Positions 18,011-25,300 of a stretch of 64,000 bases of DNA are shown here, piece after piece (position 1 is the stretch's first letter; each line of letters starts with the position of its first letter). Both the position numbers and the translations under genes were made by a program. Under the pieces are notes generated by a model that was not told the origin of the DNA, searched no databases, and saw only the letters and a program-made list of their open reading frames with translations. The stretch spans positions 88,107 through 152,106 of the forward strand of contig NZ_JAEDAJ010000009.1 of NCBI RefSeq assembly GCF_016623465.1. Direction: 5' to 3'. This stretch comes from Brachybacterium halotolerans (GTDB lineage Bacteria > Actinomycetota > Actinomycetes > Actinomycetales > Dermabacteraceae).

Positions 18011-19008
18011 CGGGCATCTCCAGTGGTCGGGTCGATTGTGGTCGGGCCGGGTGCGGTCGGGCCGGATGTGGTCGGGGAGGGTGCGGTCGGGTCGGACCAG
18101 CGGTCCAGGTCGAGGAATTCGAGCACGTCGAGGGACTCGGCGTGGCGGTTGAAGGTGAACAGGTGCAGTCCGGGGGCGCCGGCGTCCAGGACGCGGGTGA
18201 TGAGGTCGACCGTCCAGCGCACGCCGATGCGCCGCTGCTCGGACTCGTCGCGCGCGGTCTCCAGCGAGTGCATGAGGTCGCGCGGGAGCGGCACGCCGGA
18301 GAGCTCGCCGAGGCGCTCGAGCCGGCGCGGGTTCGTGGCGGGCACGAAACCGGGGATCACGGGCATCCGCAGGCCGGCGTCGCGGGCCTTCGCGATCAGT
18401 GCGCAGTACTCGGCGGGGTCGAAGAAGACCTGCGTGATCGCGAAGTCCGCGCCCGCGCGCTCCTTGGACAGCAGCACCTCCAGATCGTGCTGGGAGGTGG
18501 GCGACTCGGGGTGGCGGTGCGGATAGGCGGCCACGCCCACGCTCACGCGTCCTCCGGCCAGAGCCGCCGTGCGCTCGCGCTCGACCTCGCGGATGAGGTC
18601 CACGAGCGGACGGGCGAAGGGGATCTCGTCGTCCTCGAGGTCGTGCCCCTCCTCCTGGTCCCCGCGCAGGGCGAGGATGCCGCGCACCCCGCGGTCCAGG
18701 AGGGCCTCGACGACGGTGCGCAGCTCGGCCCGGCTCGAGCCGATCGAGGTCACGTGCACGAGGGGCCGCAGATCGGTCTCGCGCAGCACGTGGTCGGTGA
18801 GCTCGAGGACGCGCGCGAGGTTCCGCTGGCCGGTGCGGCTGGTGACGGAGACGTAGTCGGGCGCGGTGGTCTCGAGCTGGGCGATGGTGTCGCGCAGTCG
18901 CTCGAAGGTGGTGTCGGTGCGCGCCGGGAACAGCTCGTAGCTGAGCGCGGGCCTTCGACGGGATGCCACCGTGCGCTCGAGCTCGGGCAGGGTCGTGGGC
19001 GCTGTCAT
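18007..19008 (-). CDS. metF: 5,10-methylenetetrahydrofolate reductase MetF
   Basis: The product is 333 residues. It reduces 5,10-methylene-THF to 5-methyl-THF, the donor for the MetE reaction just downstream. The N-terminal SYELFPARTDTTFERL, the region LALRGDQEEG and FAITQVFFDPAEYCAL are characteristic of this flavin-dependent TIM-barrel family. The last 30 residues are Pro/Thr repeats (TAPSPTTSGPTAPGP) encoded by five 15-bp units and are not part of the family core. The start ATG has TAGCTT seven nt upstream and no Shine-Dalgarno sequence. The stop codon overlaps the metE start by 4 bp. Confidence 0.93.
   Translation of the reverse strand: MTAPTTLPELERTVASRRRPALSYELFPARTDTTFERLRDTIAQLETTAPDYVSVTSRTGQRNLARVLELTDHVLRETDLRPLVHVTSIGSSRAELRTVVEALLDRGVRGILALRGDQEEGHDLEDDEIPFARPLVDLIREVERERTAALAGGRVSVGVAAYPHRHPESPTSQHDLEVLLSKERAGADFAITQVFFDPAEYCALIAKARDAGLRMPVIPGFVPATNPRRLERLGELSGVPLPRDLMHSLETARDESEQRRIGVRWTVDLITRVLDAGAPGLHLFTFNRHAESLDVLEFLDLDRWSDPTAPSPTTSGPTAPGPTTIDPTTGDAR
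18023..18097 (-). repeat. Five 15-bp tandem units in the metF 3' end
   Basis: Units of the form GTGGTCGGGCCGGGT repeat five times with an exact 15-nt period and encode a Pro/Thr-rich tail. The period equals that of the array after metE at 15477. Confidence 0.85.
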
Positions 19009-19015
19009 GCCCGGG

Positions 19016-19021
19016 AAGCTA
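19016..19021 (-). promoter_or_regulatory. -10 element for leaderless metF-metE mRNA
   Basis: TAGCTT on the minus strand is separated from the metF ATG by seven nt. This leaves no 5' leader for a riboswitch. Confidence 0.5.
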
Positions 19022-19099
19022 CGGGAGGGAGCGGGCGGCCCCGAAGGACGGTGACCGTGTGTGAACCCGGTCTCACGGAAGGCCTGGTGAGCGGGCCGG

Positions 19100-20188
19100 T
19101 CAGTCCTTCTGCGAGGCCGCGCGGCGGAGGACTGTGAACGCAGGCTTCGGGCTGCCGTCCTCCTGCAGGATCCCGAACCCGCTGCCGTCGGTGGAGCGGA
19201 GCTCGTAGAAGAAGGAGGCCAGCAGCGCGGGATCGTCGAGGACCTTCACGTACCGCGCGTACGCGTCCGCCTGGTCCGCCTCGTCGAACCGGTCGTCACC
19301 CGTGGGCAGGCCGATCTCGCCGATCATCATCGAGGCGCCGTACCGATCGGCCAGCCGCTTCGCGCGGGCCGGCAGGGCGTCGAGCGCCGCGGCGTCCAGG
19401 TCGGGATACGCGTCGACGGTCAGCACGTCCAGGCTCGGCGCGATGACGTCGAAGATCTCCCTCCAGCGGCGCTCCCGGGCGTCGTCCACCGGGTATCCGT
19501 ACAGGTTCGTCGTCACCCGTCCGTGGGGCGCATGCCGGTGCAGGGCCGCCTGCGCATCGCCGAGGGCGCGCGCGAGGAACGCGAGGTAGTCGGCCGTCGC
19601 CTCGCCCTCGAGCGGCTCCGTCGAGCGGGGATCCCAGCCGTCGGGCTCGTTGAAGACCTGCCACACGTACGACTGGTCGCCGACCGCCCGGGCGATGGCG
19701 TCCCAGTACTCGCGCATGCGCCGCAGGAACACGGACTCGTCGACATCGTCGCCCGTGCGCGCGTCCACGAGCAGCAGGCAGACCTGGAGTCCGCGCTTCC
19801 GCGCATCGGAGACGTCGCGCGCGAGCGCCTCGAGCCCCTTCTCGTCCATCTCCACGGGACGCTCCGCATCGCCCCACGAGCGCAGCACGGACTCGGTGTC
19901 GACGCCGAAGCGGACCCAGCCCAGCCCGAGCTCGGTCGCGAGATCGAGCTCGCGCGCCATGCCCAGCCCGCCGTCGCGGGAACCGGCGATCGTGACGCCG
20001 AACCGGCCCAGCGGCACGGCGGGCTCCGCGCGGGCCGAGCCCGAGGCCGTCAGGAGCACCCCGGCCCCCACGGCCGCCGCGCCCACGACCCGTCGCCTCG
20101 AGGGGAGCGCGCCCGGAAGGGCCGCGCCGACGTCGGTGTCGATGTCGGCGCCGACAGGGGCCTGACCAGGCGAGCTCCTGGGGGTCAT
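19100..20188 (-). CDS. Secreted clan A-type glycoside hydrolase
   Basis: The product is 362 residues. A twin-arginine-like signal (SRRRVVGAAAVGAGVLLTASG) spans residues 30-50, with probable cleavage after SARA. The mature part is a TIM-barrel: VFNEPDGW carries the putative acid/base Glu181 after Asn180, and MMIGEIGLPTG carries the putative nucleophile Glu291. This Asn-Glu / later Glu layout is that of clan GH-A families such as GH5 and GH39. It stands divergent from the exopolysaccharide operon at 20525, which suggests it trims or releases that polymer, as PslG does for Psl. That role is inference. The ATG at 20188 was chosen because it directly precedes the signal; longer frames add non-coding-like sequence. 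Confidence 0.78.
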   Translation of the reverse strand: MTPRSSPGQAPVGADIDTDVGAALPGALPSRRRVVGAAAVGAGVLLTASGSARAEPAVPLGRFGVTIAGSRDGGLGMARELDLATELGLGWVRFGVDTESVLRSWGDAERPVEMDEKGLEALARDVSDARKRGLQVCLLLVDARTGDDVDESVFLRRMREYWDAIARAVGDQSYVWQVFNEPDGWDPRSTEPLEGEATADYLAFLARALGDAQAALHRHAPHGRVTTNLYGYPVDDARERRWREIFDVIAPSLDVLTVDAYPDLDAAALDALPARAKRLADRYGASMMIGEIGLPTGDDRFDEADQADAYARYVKVLDDPALLASFFYELRSTDGSGFGILQEDGSPKPAFTVLRRAASQKD

Positions 20189-20524
20189 GGTGCGATCCGG
20201 GACGCGGCGATCACGAAAGCGAGCACCGTTCCAGGATAGACGGGCGGGCGGATCGCGGCCGGGGCCGTCCGGCAGCGCGCGATGCCCGGCGTCCGATCCG
20301 CTGCACGACAGTCGGCCCGTCCCCCGCGCCGCCCCTCCTCGCCGCGGCGACCCCACCCCCGGGACCCGTGACCCGCCGCACAATGTCTTCGCGAATCGGA
20401 CAGAAGGGTGGATTCTGGTCATTCGGGGCAGTTACCGGCGGGTCATCGACGCGCCGACGCCCGGCGCTGCGGGGGACGTGCAGCGCATCAACGCCGTCGA
20501 CGACTGCTGTCCAGGGGGAATGAC
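20189..20524. other. Divergent control region of the exopolysaccharide locus
   Basis: This is 336 bp between the glycosidase and the first glycosyltransferase. TATCCT on the minus strand at 20233-20238 could be the -10 for the glycosidase, with a leader of about 40 nt. AGGGGGA at 20513-20519 is the ribosome site of the forward gene. The stretch 20380-20450 is relatively A/T-rich, but I cannot define a forward promoter or operator there. Confidence 0.4.
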
Positions 20525-21697
20525 ATGCACGCACGCTCCGTCGAGCGCGCCCCGGCAGACGTGCGCGTCCTGCACCTGATCCACGACACCACGGTCGGCG
20601 GCGTCGAGGCGATCGCCGCGCACCTGCAGGCGGCGCTCCGCACCCCGGAGCCTCTCGCGGCCGACGTGCGATACCGCGTGGCCTCCCTCGCGGGCGCGCC
20701 GGAGGGCCAGGAGGCCCTGGTCGCCGACGTCGAGGGCACCGGCGTGAACTCGCCCCTCTCCGCGCTCCGACTCCTCCGGGAGGCCCGTCGCCTGCGCCCG
20801 CAGGTCACCGTGACCTCGCTCTGGCGGGTCGTCGCGCTGGGCGCCCTGGCCCGCAGGCTCTCCGGCGGCCGATGGGCCGTCTGGGTGCACAGCTCCCGCT
20901 TCACCAACCGCTTCGACCGGGCCGTGCACCGCTGGGCGATCCCCCGCACGGACATGGTGCTGGTGGACTCCGCCTCGGCGTACGAGAACGTGGTGCGACC
21001 CGCACTGGCCCGCGCGGGGACGAGCGTCCCCCACGTGCTCGTGCACCCCCGCGCCTCGCCGATCTTCTCCGACGACGTCCCGCGCAGGGCACCGCGGACG
21101 GACGAGCCGCTGCGCCTCGTGTTCTGGGGGCGCCTGGCTCCGTCCAAGCGCCTGGACCGCATCGTCGAGCTCCTCGGCCGCGCGGATGCCCTCTGGCCCG
21201 GCGGCGCCCGGCTCGATCTGATCGGGCCGGACGACGGAGCGCTCGAGAGCGCCCTGGCCCTCGCCGCGTCCTACGGGCTCCGAGATCGCATCACGCGTCA
21301 CGGCGCGAGCGCGCGCGAGGAGATCGGCGCCCTCGCCGCCGCCGCGCACGTGTTCGTGCAGCTCTCGGACTTCGAGGGGTACGCCATGTCCGCCCACGAG
21401 GCGCTCTCCGCCGGCATGGTCTGCGCCCTCACGCCCGTCGGCGAACTCGCCACGGACACCGCCGACGGCGTCGACGCCCTGCTCGTGGGCGAGGACACCG
21501 ATTCCGCCGCCGAGCGGCTCATCGCCCTCGCCCAGGACCCCGAGGCCTTCGAGGCGATGGGCACCCGCGCGCGGTCACGCCACAGCGCATCGAGCACGGA
21601 CATGGCCGAGGCCTTCGTGCAGGCCTGCCGCCGGCTCGCGGGAACCGAGCGGCCGGGATCCGGCGCGGCCCCGCGGCGAGGGACGGGCGCACGATGA
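20525..21697 (+). CDS. GT4-type glycosyltransferase (first gene of exopolysaccharide operon)
   Basis: The product is 390 residues with a GT-B fold. The N-terminal VRVLHLIHDTTVGGVEAIAAHL carries the Gly-rich acceptor loop; the C-terminal half has RLVFWGRLAPSKRLDRIVEL and the E-x7-E motif EGYAMSAHE, as in GT4 retaining transferases. It is predicted to be cytosolic or membrane-associated and to add a sugar to a lipid-linked intermediate. The donor is not known. The ATG follows AGGGGGA. The stop overlaps the next start as ATGA, which begins a chain of coupled genes. Confidence 0.88.
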   Translation: MHARSVERAPADVRVLHLIHDTTVGGVEAIAAHLQAALRTPEPLAADVRYRVASLAGAPEGQEALVADVEGTGVNSPLSALRLLREARRLRPQVTVTSLWRVVALGALARRLSGGRWAVWVHSSRFTNRFDRAVHRWAIPRTDMVLVDSASAYENVVRPALARAGTSVPHVLVHPRASPIFSDDVPRRAPRTDEPLRLVFWGRLAPSKRLDRIVELLGRADALWPGGARLDLIGPDDGALESALALAASYGLRDRITRHGASAREEIGALAAAAHVFVQLSDFEGYAMSAHEALSAGMVCALTPVGELATDTADGVDALLVGEDTDSAAERLIALAQDPEAFEAMGTRARSRHSASSTDMAEAFVQACRRLAGTERPGSGAAPRRGTGAR

Positions 21698-22947
21698 GGG
21701 GCCTCGGGAACCAGATCGCCGTCGTGCTCATGGCCGGCGCGGCGCTGCTCGCCGCTCCCGTCATGCGGTCGATCGTGCCGGAGCAGTTCGTGCTCGACGG
21801 CGGCCACATCGACCACTCCATCCACGGGCCCATTCTGGGCGACGCCCAGTCGTTCCGGCGCGTGGCCGCGATCTACACGGCGCTCGGCCTGGGCGACCAG
21901 CAGTCCCTGGCCGCGATGCTGGGCATCGCCCTGTTCATCGCCGCCATGTTCGCGGCGATCGGGTGGACGCGCATCCGCGACCTCTCGCTCGTCGGCCTCG
22001 CCGCGGTCGCCGCCTCCCTCGGCCTGGCGGCCGTGTACCTCGCCCAGTACTCCAAGGAGCACGTGACGCTCCTACTTGTCCTCCTGGTGCTCCTCCTGCC
22101 CCGCGGACGCCGCTGGGACCTCGCGGTCCCGCTGCTCTGCGTCGCCTACGGCGCGACGCTGCGGCCGTACTGGCTGCTCATCGCCGTCCTCTACCTGGGG
22201 TGGCGGATCCTGCTCTCGCGCACTCGCAACCCGCTGGTGATCGTCGCCGCGCTGGCTCTCGTCTACGCGCTCCTGCAGCCCGCGTTCCAGATCGCGCTCG
22301 GGCAGACCCTCGAGGGGATGCGCACCTGGTCGAACGAGCAGCAGGCGAACGCGGACGTCGCCACCGTCATCGACTCGGCGTTCCCGGACGCCACCGGCCC
22401 GCTCGGCGTGCTCTCGGCCCTCATCGCCCTGGTCTTCCTCGTCATCCCGGTCCCGCTGGGATCGACCGGCACGCCGTACTACGCGGTCAGCGCCCTGCTG
22501 ATCATGGCGATCTGGGCCGTCGCCCTGCGTCCCGTCGTCAGGGGCGAGCTCATCACGACGGGCCGCGCATCCCGCGCCGGCGGAGCCCGGTGGGGCGCGG
22601 ATCCCGCCCGTCCCGGCGCCGCCCCGATCGGGACCCCCGGCGCGTCCCAGGGCAGCGGCGTGCGCACCGCTCGGGCCGTGTCGCTGCTGCTCGCGCTGCT
22701 CGTGGTGCAGGCGATCTTCGAGCCCGACTACGGCTCCTATCTCAAGCATCTGACGCCGATGCTCCCGCTGGTCCTCGCCGCGCTGCCGAGCGGGACCGAC
22801 CGCTCGCACGCGGCCGCCGCGCTCTTCCCCGGTGCGCGCGCCGCACGACGGCAGGAGCGCTCGGCGCGGCACCGTCCGCCCGTCCGCGCGCACCGCCCCC
22901 GGCCGTCCGCCCCACCCGTGACCTCTCAGATCGGAGGGACCCCATGA
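21694..22947 (+). CDS. Polytopic membrane protein, candidate polysaccharide polymerase (Wzy-like)
   Basis: The product is 417 residues with about nine hydrophobic segments, for example IAVVLMAGAALLAAPVM, LLLVLLVLLLP and LGVLSALIALVFLVIPV. A large loop (about residues 165-225) contains QTLEGMRTWSNEQQANAD. The C-terminus is a basic, Pro-rich cytoplasmic tail. Wzy-type polymerases have little sequence conservation; size, topology and position between two glycosyltransferases and beside a chain-length regulator make this the best polymerase candidate in the cluster. EpsG-like or unrelated function is possible. It overlaps both neighbours by 4 bp (ATGA). Confidence 0.7.
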   Translation: MRGLGNQIAVVLMAGAALLAAPVMRSIVPEQFVLDGGHIDHSIHGPILGDAQSFRRVAAIYTALGLGDQQSLAAMLGIALFIAAMFAAIGWTRIRDLSLVGLAAVAASLGLAAVYLAQYSKEHVTLLLVLLVLLLPRGRRWDLAVPLLCVAYGATLRPYWLLIAVLYLGWRILLSRTRNPLVIVAALALVYALLQPAFQIALGQTLEGMRTWSNEQQANADVATVIDSAFPDATGPLGVLSALIALVFLVIPVPLGSTGTPYYAVSALLIMAIWAVALRPVVRGELITTGRASRAGGARWGADPARPGAAPIGTPGASQGSGVRTARAVSLLLALLVVQAIFEPDYGSYLKHLTPMLPLVLAALPSGTDRSHAAAALFPGARAARRQERSARHRPPVRAHRPRPSAPPVTSQIGGTP

Positions 22948-24230
22948 CCCCCCGCACCGCTCCCGACAGCGCCGTTCCTGACGGCGCCCCCGGTCCTGGC
23001 GCCCCTGTGCGCGTCCTGCACGCGACCGACGCCTCGAGCTCGGGCGTGCTCGCCGCCGCGACCGCGATCGCCAAGGCCACGGCCGCACTCCCGGGGTTCG
23101 ACGTCGCCTTCGCCTACGTCCCCCGCGCCGACTCCCCCTCCCGGGAGGAGATCGCCGCGATGATGGATGGACACGTCCGCGTCATCCGCCTCTCCCGCAG
23201 CCACCGCACGGCGGTCCCCGCGTTCGCCGTGGGGATCCTCGCGCTGCTCGCCCGCCGCCGGGTCGACCTCGTGCACCTGCACTCCTCGCGGGCGGGGATG
23301 CTGGGGCGCGCCGCGGCCCTGGTGACGGGCCATCGGAGCCGCGCGGTCTACAGCCCGCATTCCTTCGCCTTCGACCGCTCGGACGCCTCGGCGTCGTCGG
23401 TCGCCGTCCTGCGGGGGCTGGAGCAGATCGGCGCGGTCCTCGGCCCGCGCCTCGCGCTCGTCTCCGGCTCCGAGGAGCGCCTCGCCCGCCGCTCCCTGCG
23501 CGGCGTCCGCACCGCGGTGCTGCGCAACAGCGTGGACGCCGCGGCGCTCGCCCGCCCCGCGTCGCGACGGACCGGGCACGGCCCCCTGCGCATCGTGCAC
23601 GTGGGACGCGTCGCCCCGCAGAAGCGCCCCGACGTCTTCGGCGAGATCGCACGCCGGTGGGAGCAGGAGCGCCGCACCGGGGACAGCGCCCTGCCCGTGG
23701 CGCGTTTCCGCTGGCTGGGCGACGGCGAGCGCCAGCTCCTCGGGGAGGGGGTCGAGGTCACGGGGTGGCTCTCCCCCGCCCGGCTGCGCGCGGAGCTCGC
23801 CGAGGCCGACCTCATGCTCTTCACCTCCGCCGGCGAGGGGATGCCGATCGCGCTCCTCGAGGCCCAGGCGATGGGCATCCCCTGCGTCGCCCATCCCGTC
23901 ACCGGCGTCACCGACATCCTCGTGGACGGCGAGAACGGGGTCCTCGACGGGACGGCCGACGGGCTGTTCCGCGCCCTCGCGTCCCTCGCGGCCGACGCCC
24001 CGGCGCGTCGGCGGATGGGCGAGGCCGCCACCGCCCGGATCACCCAGGAGTTCGACCTCGCAGATCTGGCGAAGCGGACACTCGACGCATATCGTGCATT
24101 GGGTGTCCGCCCTCCCCTCGACACGCGCGTGCCCGGCGCCGGCGAAGCCGCCGAGCACGTGGAGGACGCCACGGGGGCTCCCCCCGCCCCGAGGCCCGAC
24201 ACAGCACACGAAGAAGGAGTCCGCTCATGA
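22944..24230 (+). CDS. GT4-type glycosyltransferase
   Basis: The product is 428 residues with a GT-B fold. The N-terminal VRVLHATDASSSGVLAAATA is the acceptor domain start. VDLVHLHSSRAGMLGR and VYSPHSFAF are typical of sugar transferases acting on undecaprenyl-linked chains. The donor half has LRIVHVGRVAPQKRPDVF and the E-x7-E motif EGMPIALLE, followed by ILVDGENGVL. A 40-residue acidic/Pro-rich tail ends the protein. Donor sugar unknown. It overlaps the preceding and following genes by 4 bp. Confidence 0.88.
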   Translation: MTPRTAPDSAVPDGAPGPGAPVRVLHATDASSSGVLAAATAIAKATAALPGFDVAFAYVPRADSPSREEIAAMMDGHVRVIRLSRSHRTAVPAFAVGILALLARRRVDLVHLHSSRAGMLGRAAALVTGHRSRAVYSPHSFAFDRSDASASSVAVLRGLEQIGAVLGPRLALVSGSEERLARRSLRGVRTAVLRNSVDAAALARPASRRTGHGPLRIVHVGRVAPQKRPDVFGEIARRWEQERRTGDSALPVARFRWLGDGERQLLGEGVEVTGWLSPARLRAELAEADLMLFTSAGEGMPIALLEAQAMGIPCVAHPVTGVTDILVDGENGVLDGTADGLFRALASLAADAPARRRMGEAATARITQEFDLADLAKRTLDAYRALGVRPPLDTRVPGAGEAAEHVEDATGAPPAPRPDTAHEEGVRS

Positions 24231-25300
24231 CCACAGCCGCCCTCTGGAGGACCCTGCGCGAGCGCTGGTGGCTGCTCGCCGCGGGCGCCGTCATCGGACT
24301 GATCGGCGGACTGATCGTGAACGCCGCCCTGCCGCACTCCTACGAGTCCAAGGGCCAGATCCTGGTCGAGGCGGACGCCGCGCAGTCCGCGGAGGTCACG
24401 CAGAACCTCCCCACGTACCTCGAGCTCGCCACGGCCGACAGCACCGTCACGAAGATCTCGAAGCTCATGGGCGAGAGGATGGCCGCCGCCGACGTGGCGT
24501 CGTCCGTGTCCGTGACCTCCCCGGAGAACACCTCGATCATCGAGGTCACCGCCGAGGACGAGGATCCGGCGACCGCGCAGAGGCTCTCCTCCGCCGCGGC
24601 GACCGCGCTGTCGGAGAACATCGGCGACGGCAAGGACAAGGGGGTGTCCGCGTCGGTCGTGCTCAAGCCGGCCGTCCCCTCCAGCCCGTCCTCGCCCAAC
24701 CCGGTGATCATCGCGCCGATCGGCCTGGTCGTCGGCCTGCTGGCGGGGCTCGTCGCCGCGCTGGCGCTGAACGGCCGCGACCGGCGCCCGCGCCGGATCG
24801 ACGACGCCGCGGACGCCGCCGAGGCGCCCGTCCTCGCCGTCCTCGGCTCCTCCGAGCACGGGCTCGCCGCGGAGGCCGCGGAGCAGGGGCGCCCCCGCAC
24901 GCTGCAGGGGCTCGCCGGCGCGATCCACGGCCTGGACGGGGCGCCCGGAGCACGGACGACGCTGCTCGGCATCGACGGCGCACCCGTCGGCCGGCTCGCG
25001 GAGGGGCTCTCGGAGGAGGGCCTCGCCGTGCGCACGATCGACCTCGACGCCGACGCCGACGTCCTCGTCGCGATGGGGGACGACGAGGCGACGATCCTGG
25101 TCGGCGCGGCCGGCGCCCGGGTCAGCAGGTTCGCACGGGGGGCCGCGATGGCCCGTTGGAGGGGGAAGCGGCTCGACGGAGTGGTGATGCTCGCGGACGG
25201 GTCGGAAGAGCGCCTCGACGAGGTCGGGGAATCGGAGAAGCACGAGGCGGCGGGGGAACTGCCGCACGAGGGGGAAGAGAACGATGGCAGGCGCATCTGA
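24227..25300 (+). CDS. Chain-length regulator (Wzz/PCP-2 type) with a degenerate kinase-like tail
   Basis: The product is 357 residues. TM1 is about residues 13-33, the external domain 34-160, a Pro-rich motif PSSPSSPNP just precedes TM2 (160-182), and the rest is cytoplasmic. This is the polysaccharide co-polymerase layout that controls chain length together with the polymerase. The cytoplasmic part (ARTTLLGIDGAPVGRLAEGL, then AVRTIDLDAD, then DGVVMLADG) keeps the strand order of bacterial tyrosine kinases, but the Walker A Gly-Lys-Ser/Thr is gone. Kinase activity is not expected. AGAAGGAG (24212-24219) precedes the ATG. It overlaps the dehydratase gene by 17 bp. Confidence 0.82.
   Translation: MTTAALWRTLRERWWLLAAGAVIGLIGGLIVNAALPHSYESKGQILVEADAAQSAEVTQNLPTYLELATADSTVTKISKLMGERMAAADVASSVSVTSPENTSIIEVTAEDEDPATAQRLSSAAATALSENIGDGKDKGVSASVVLKPAVPSSPSSPNPVIIAPIGLVVGLLAGLVAALALNGRDRRPRRIDDAADAAEAPVLAVLGSSEHGLAAEAAEQGRPRTLQGLAGAIHGLDGAPGARTTLLGIDGAPVGRLAEGLSEEGLAVRTIDLDADADVLVAMGDDEATILVGAAGARVSRFARGAAMARWRGKRLDGVVMLADGSEERLDEVGESEKHEAAGELPHEGEENDGRRI

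Noticed and set aside
15432..18017. An 861-codon frame overlapping metE on the same strand
   Set aside because: It is out of frame with a well-conserved metE and is Arg/Pro/Ala-rich. Its repeats simply reflect the 15-bp array at its end.
19009..19099. Cobalamin or SAM riboswitch before metF-metE
   Set aside because: The gap is only 91 bp and the -10 hexamer is seven nt before the metF ATG, leaving no leader RNA.
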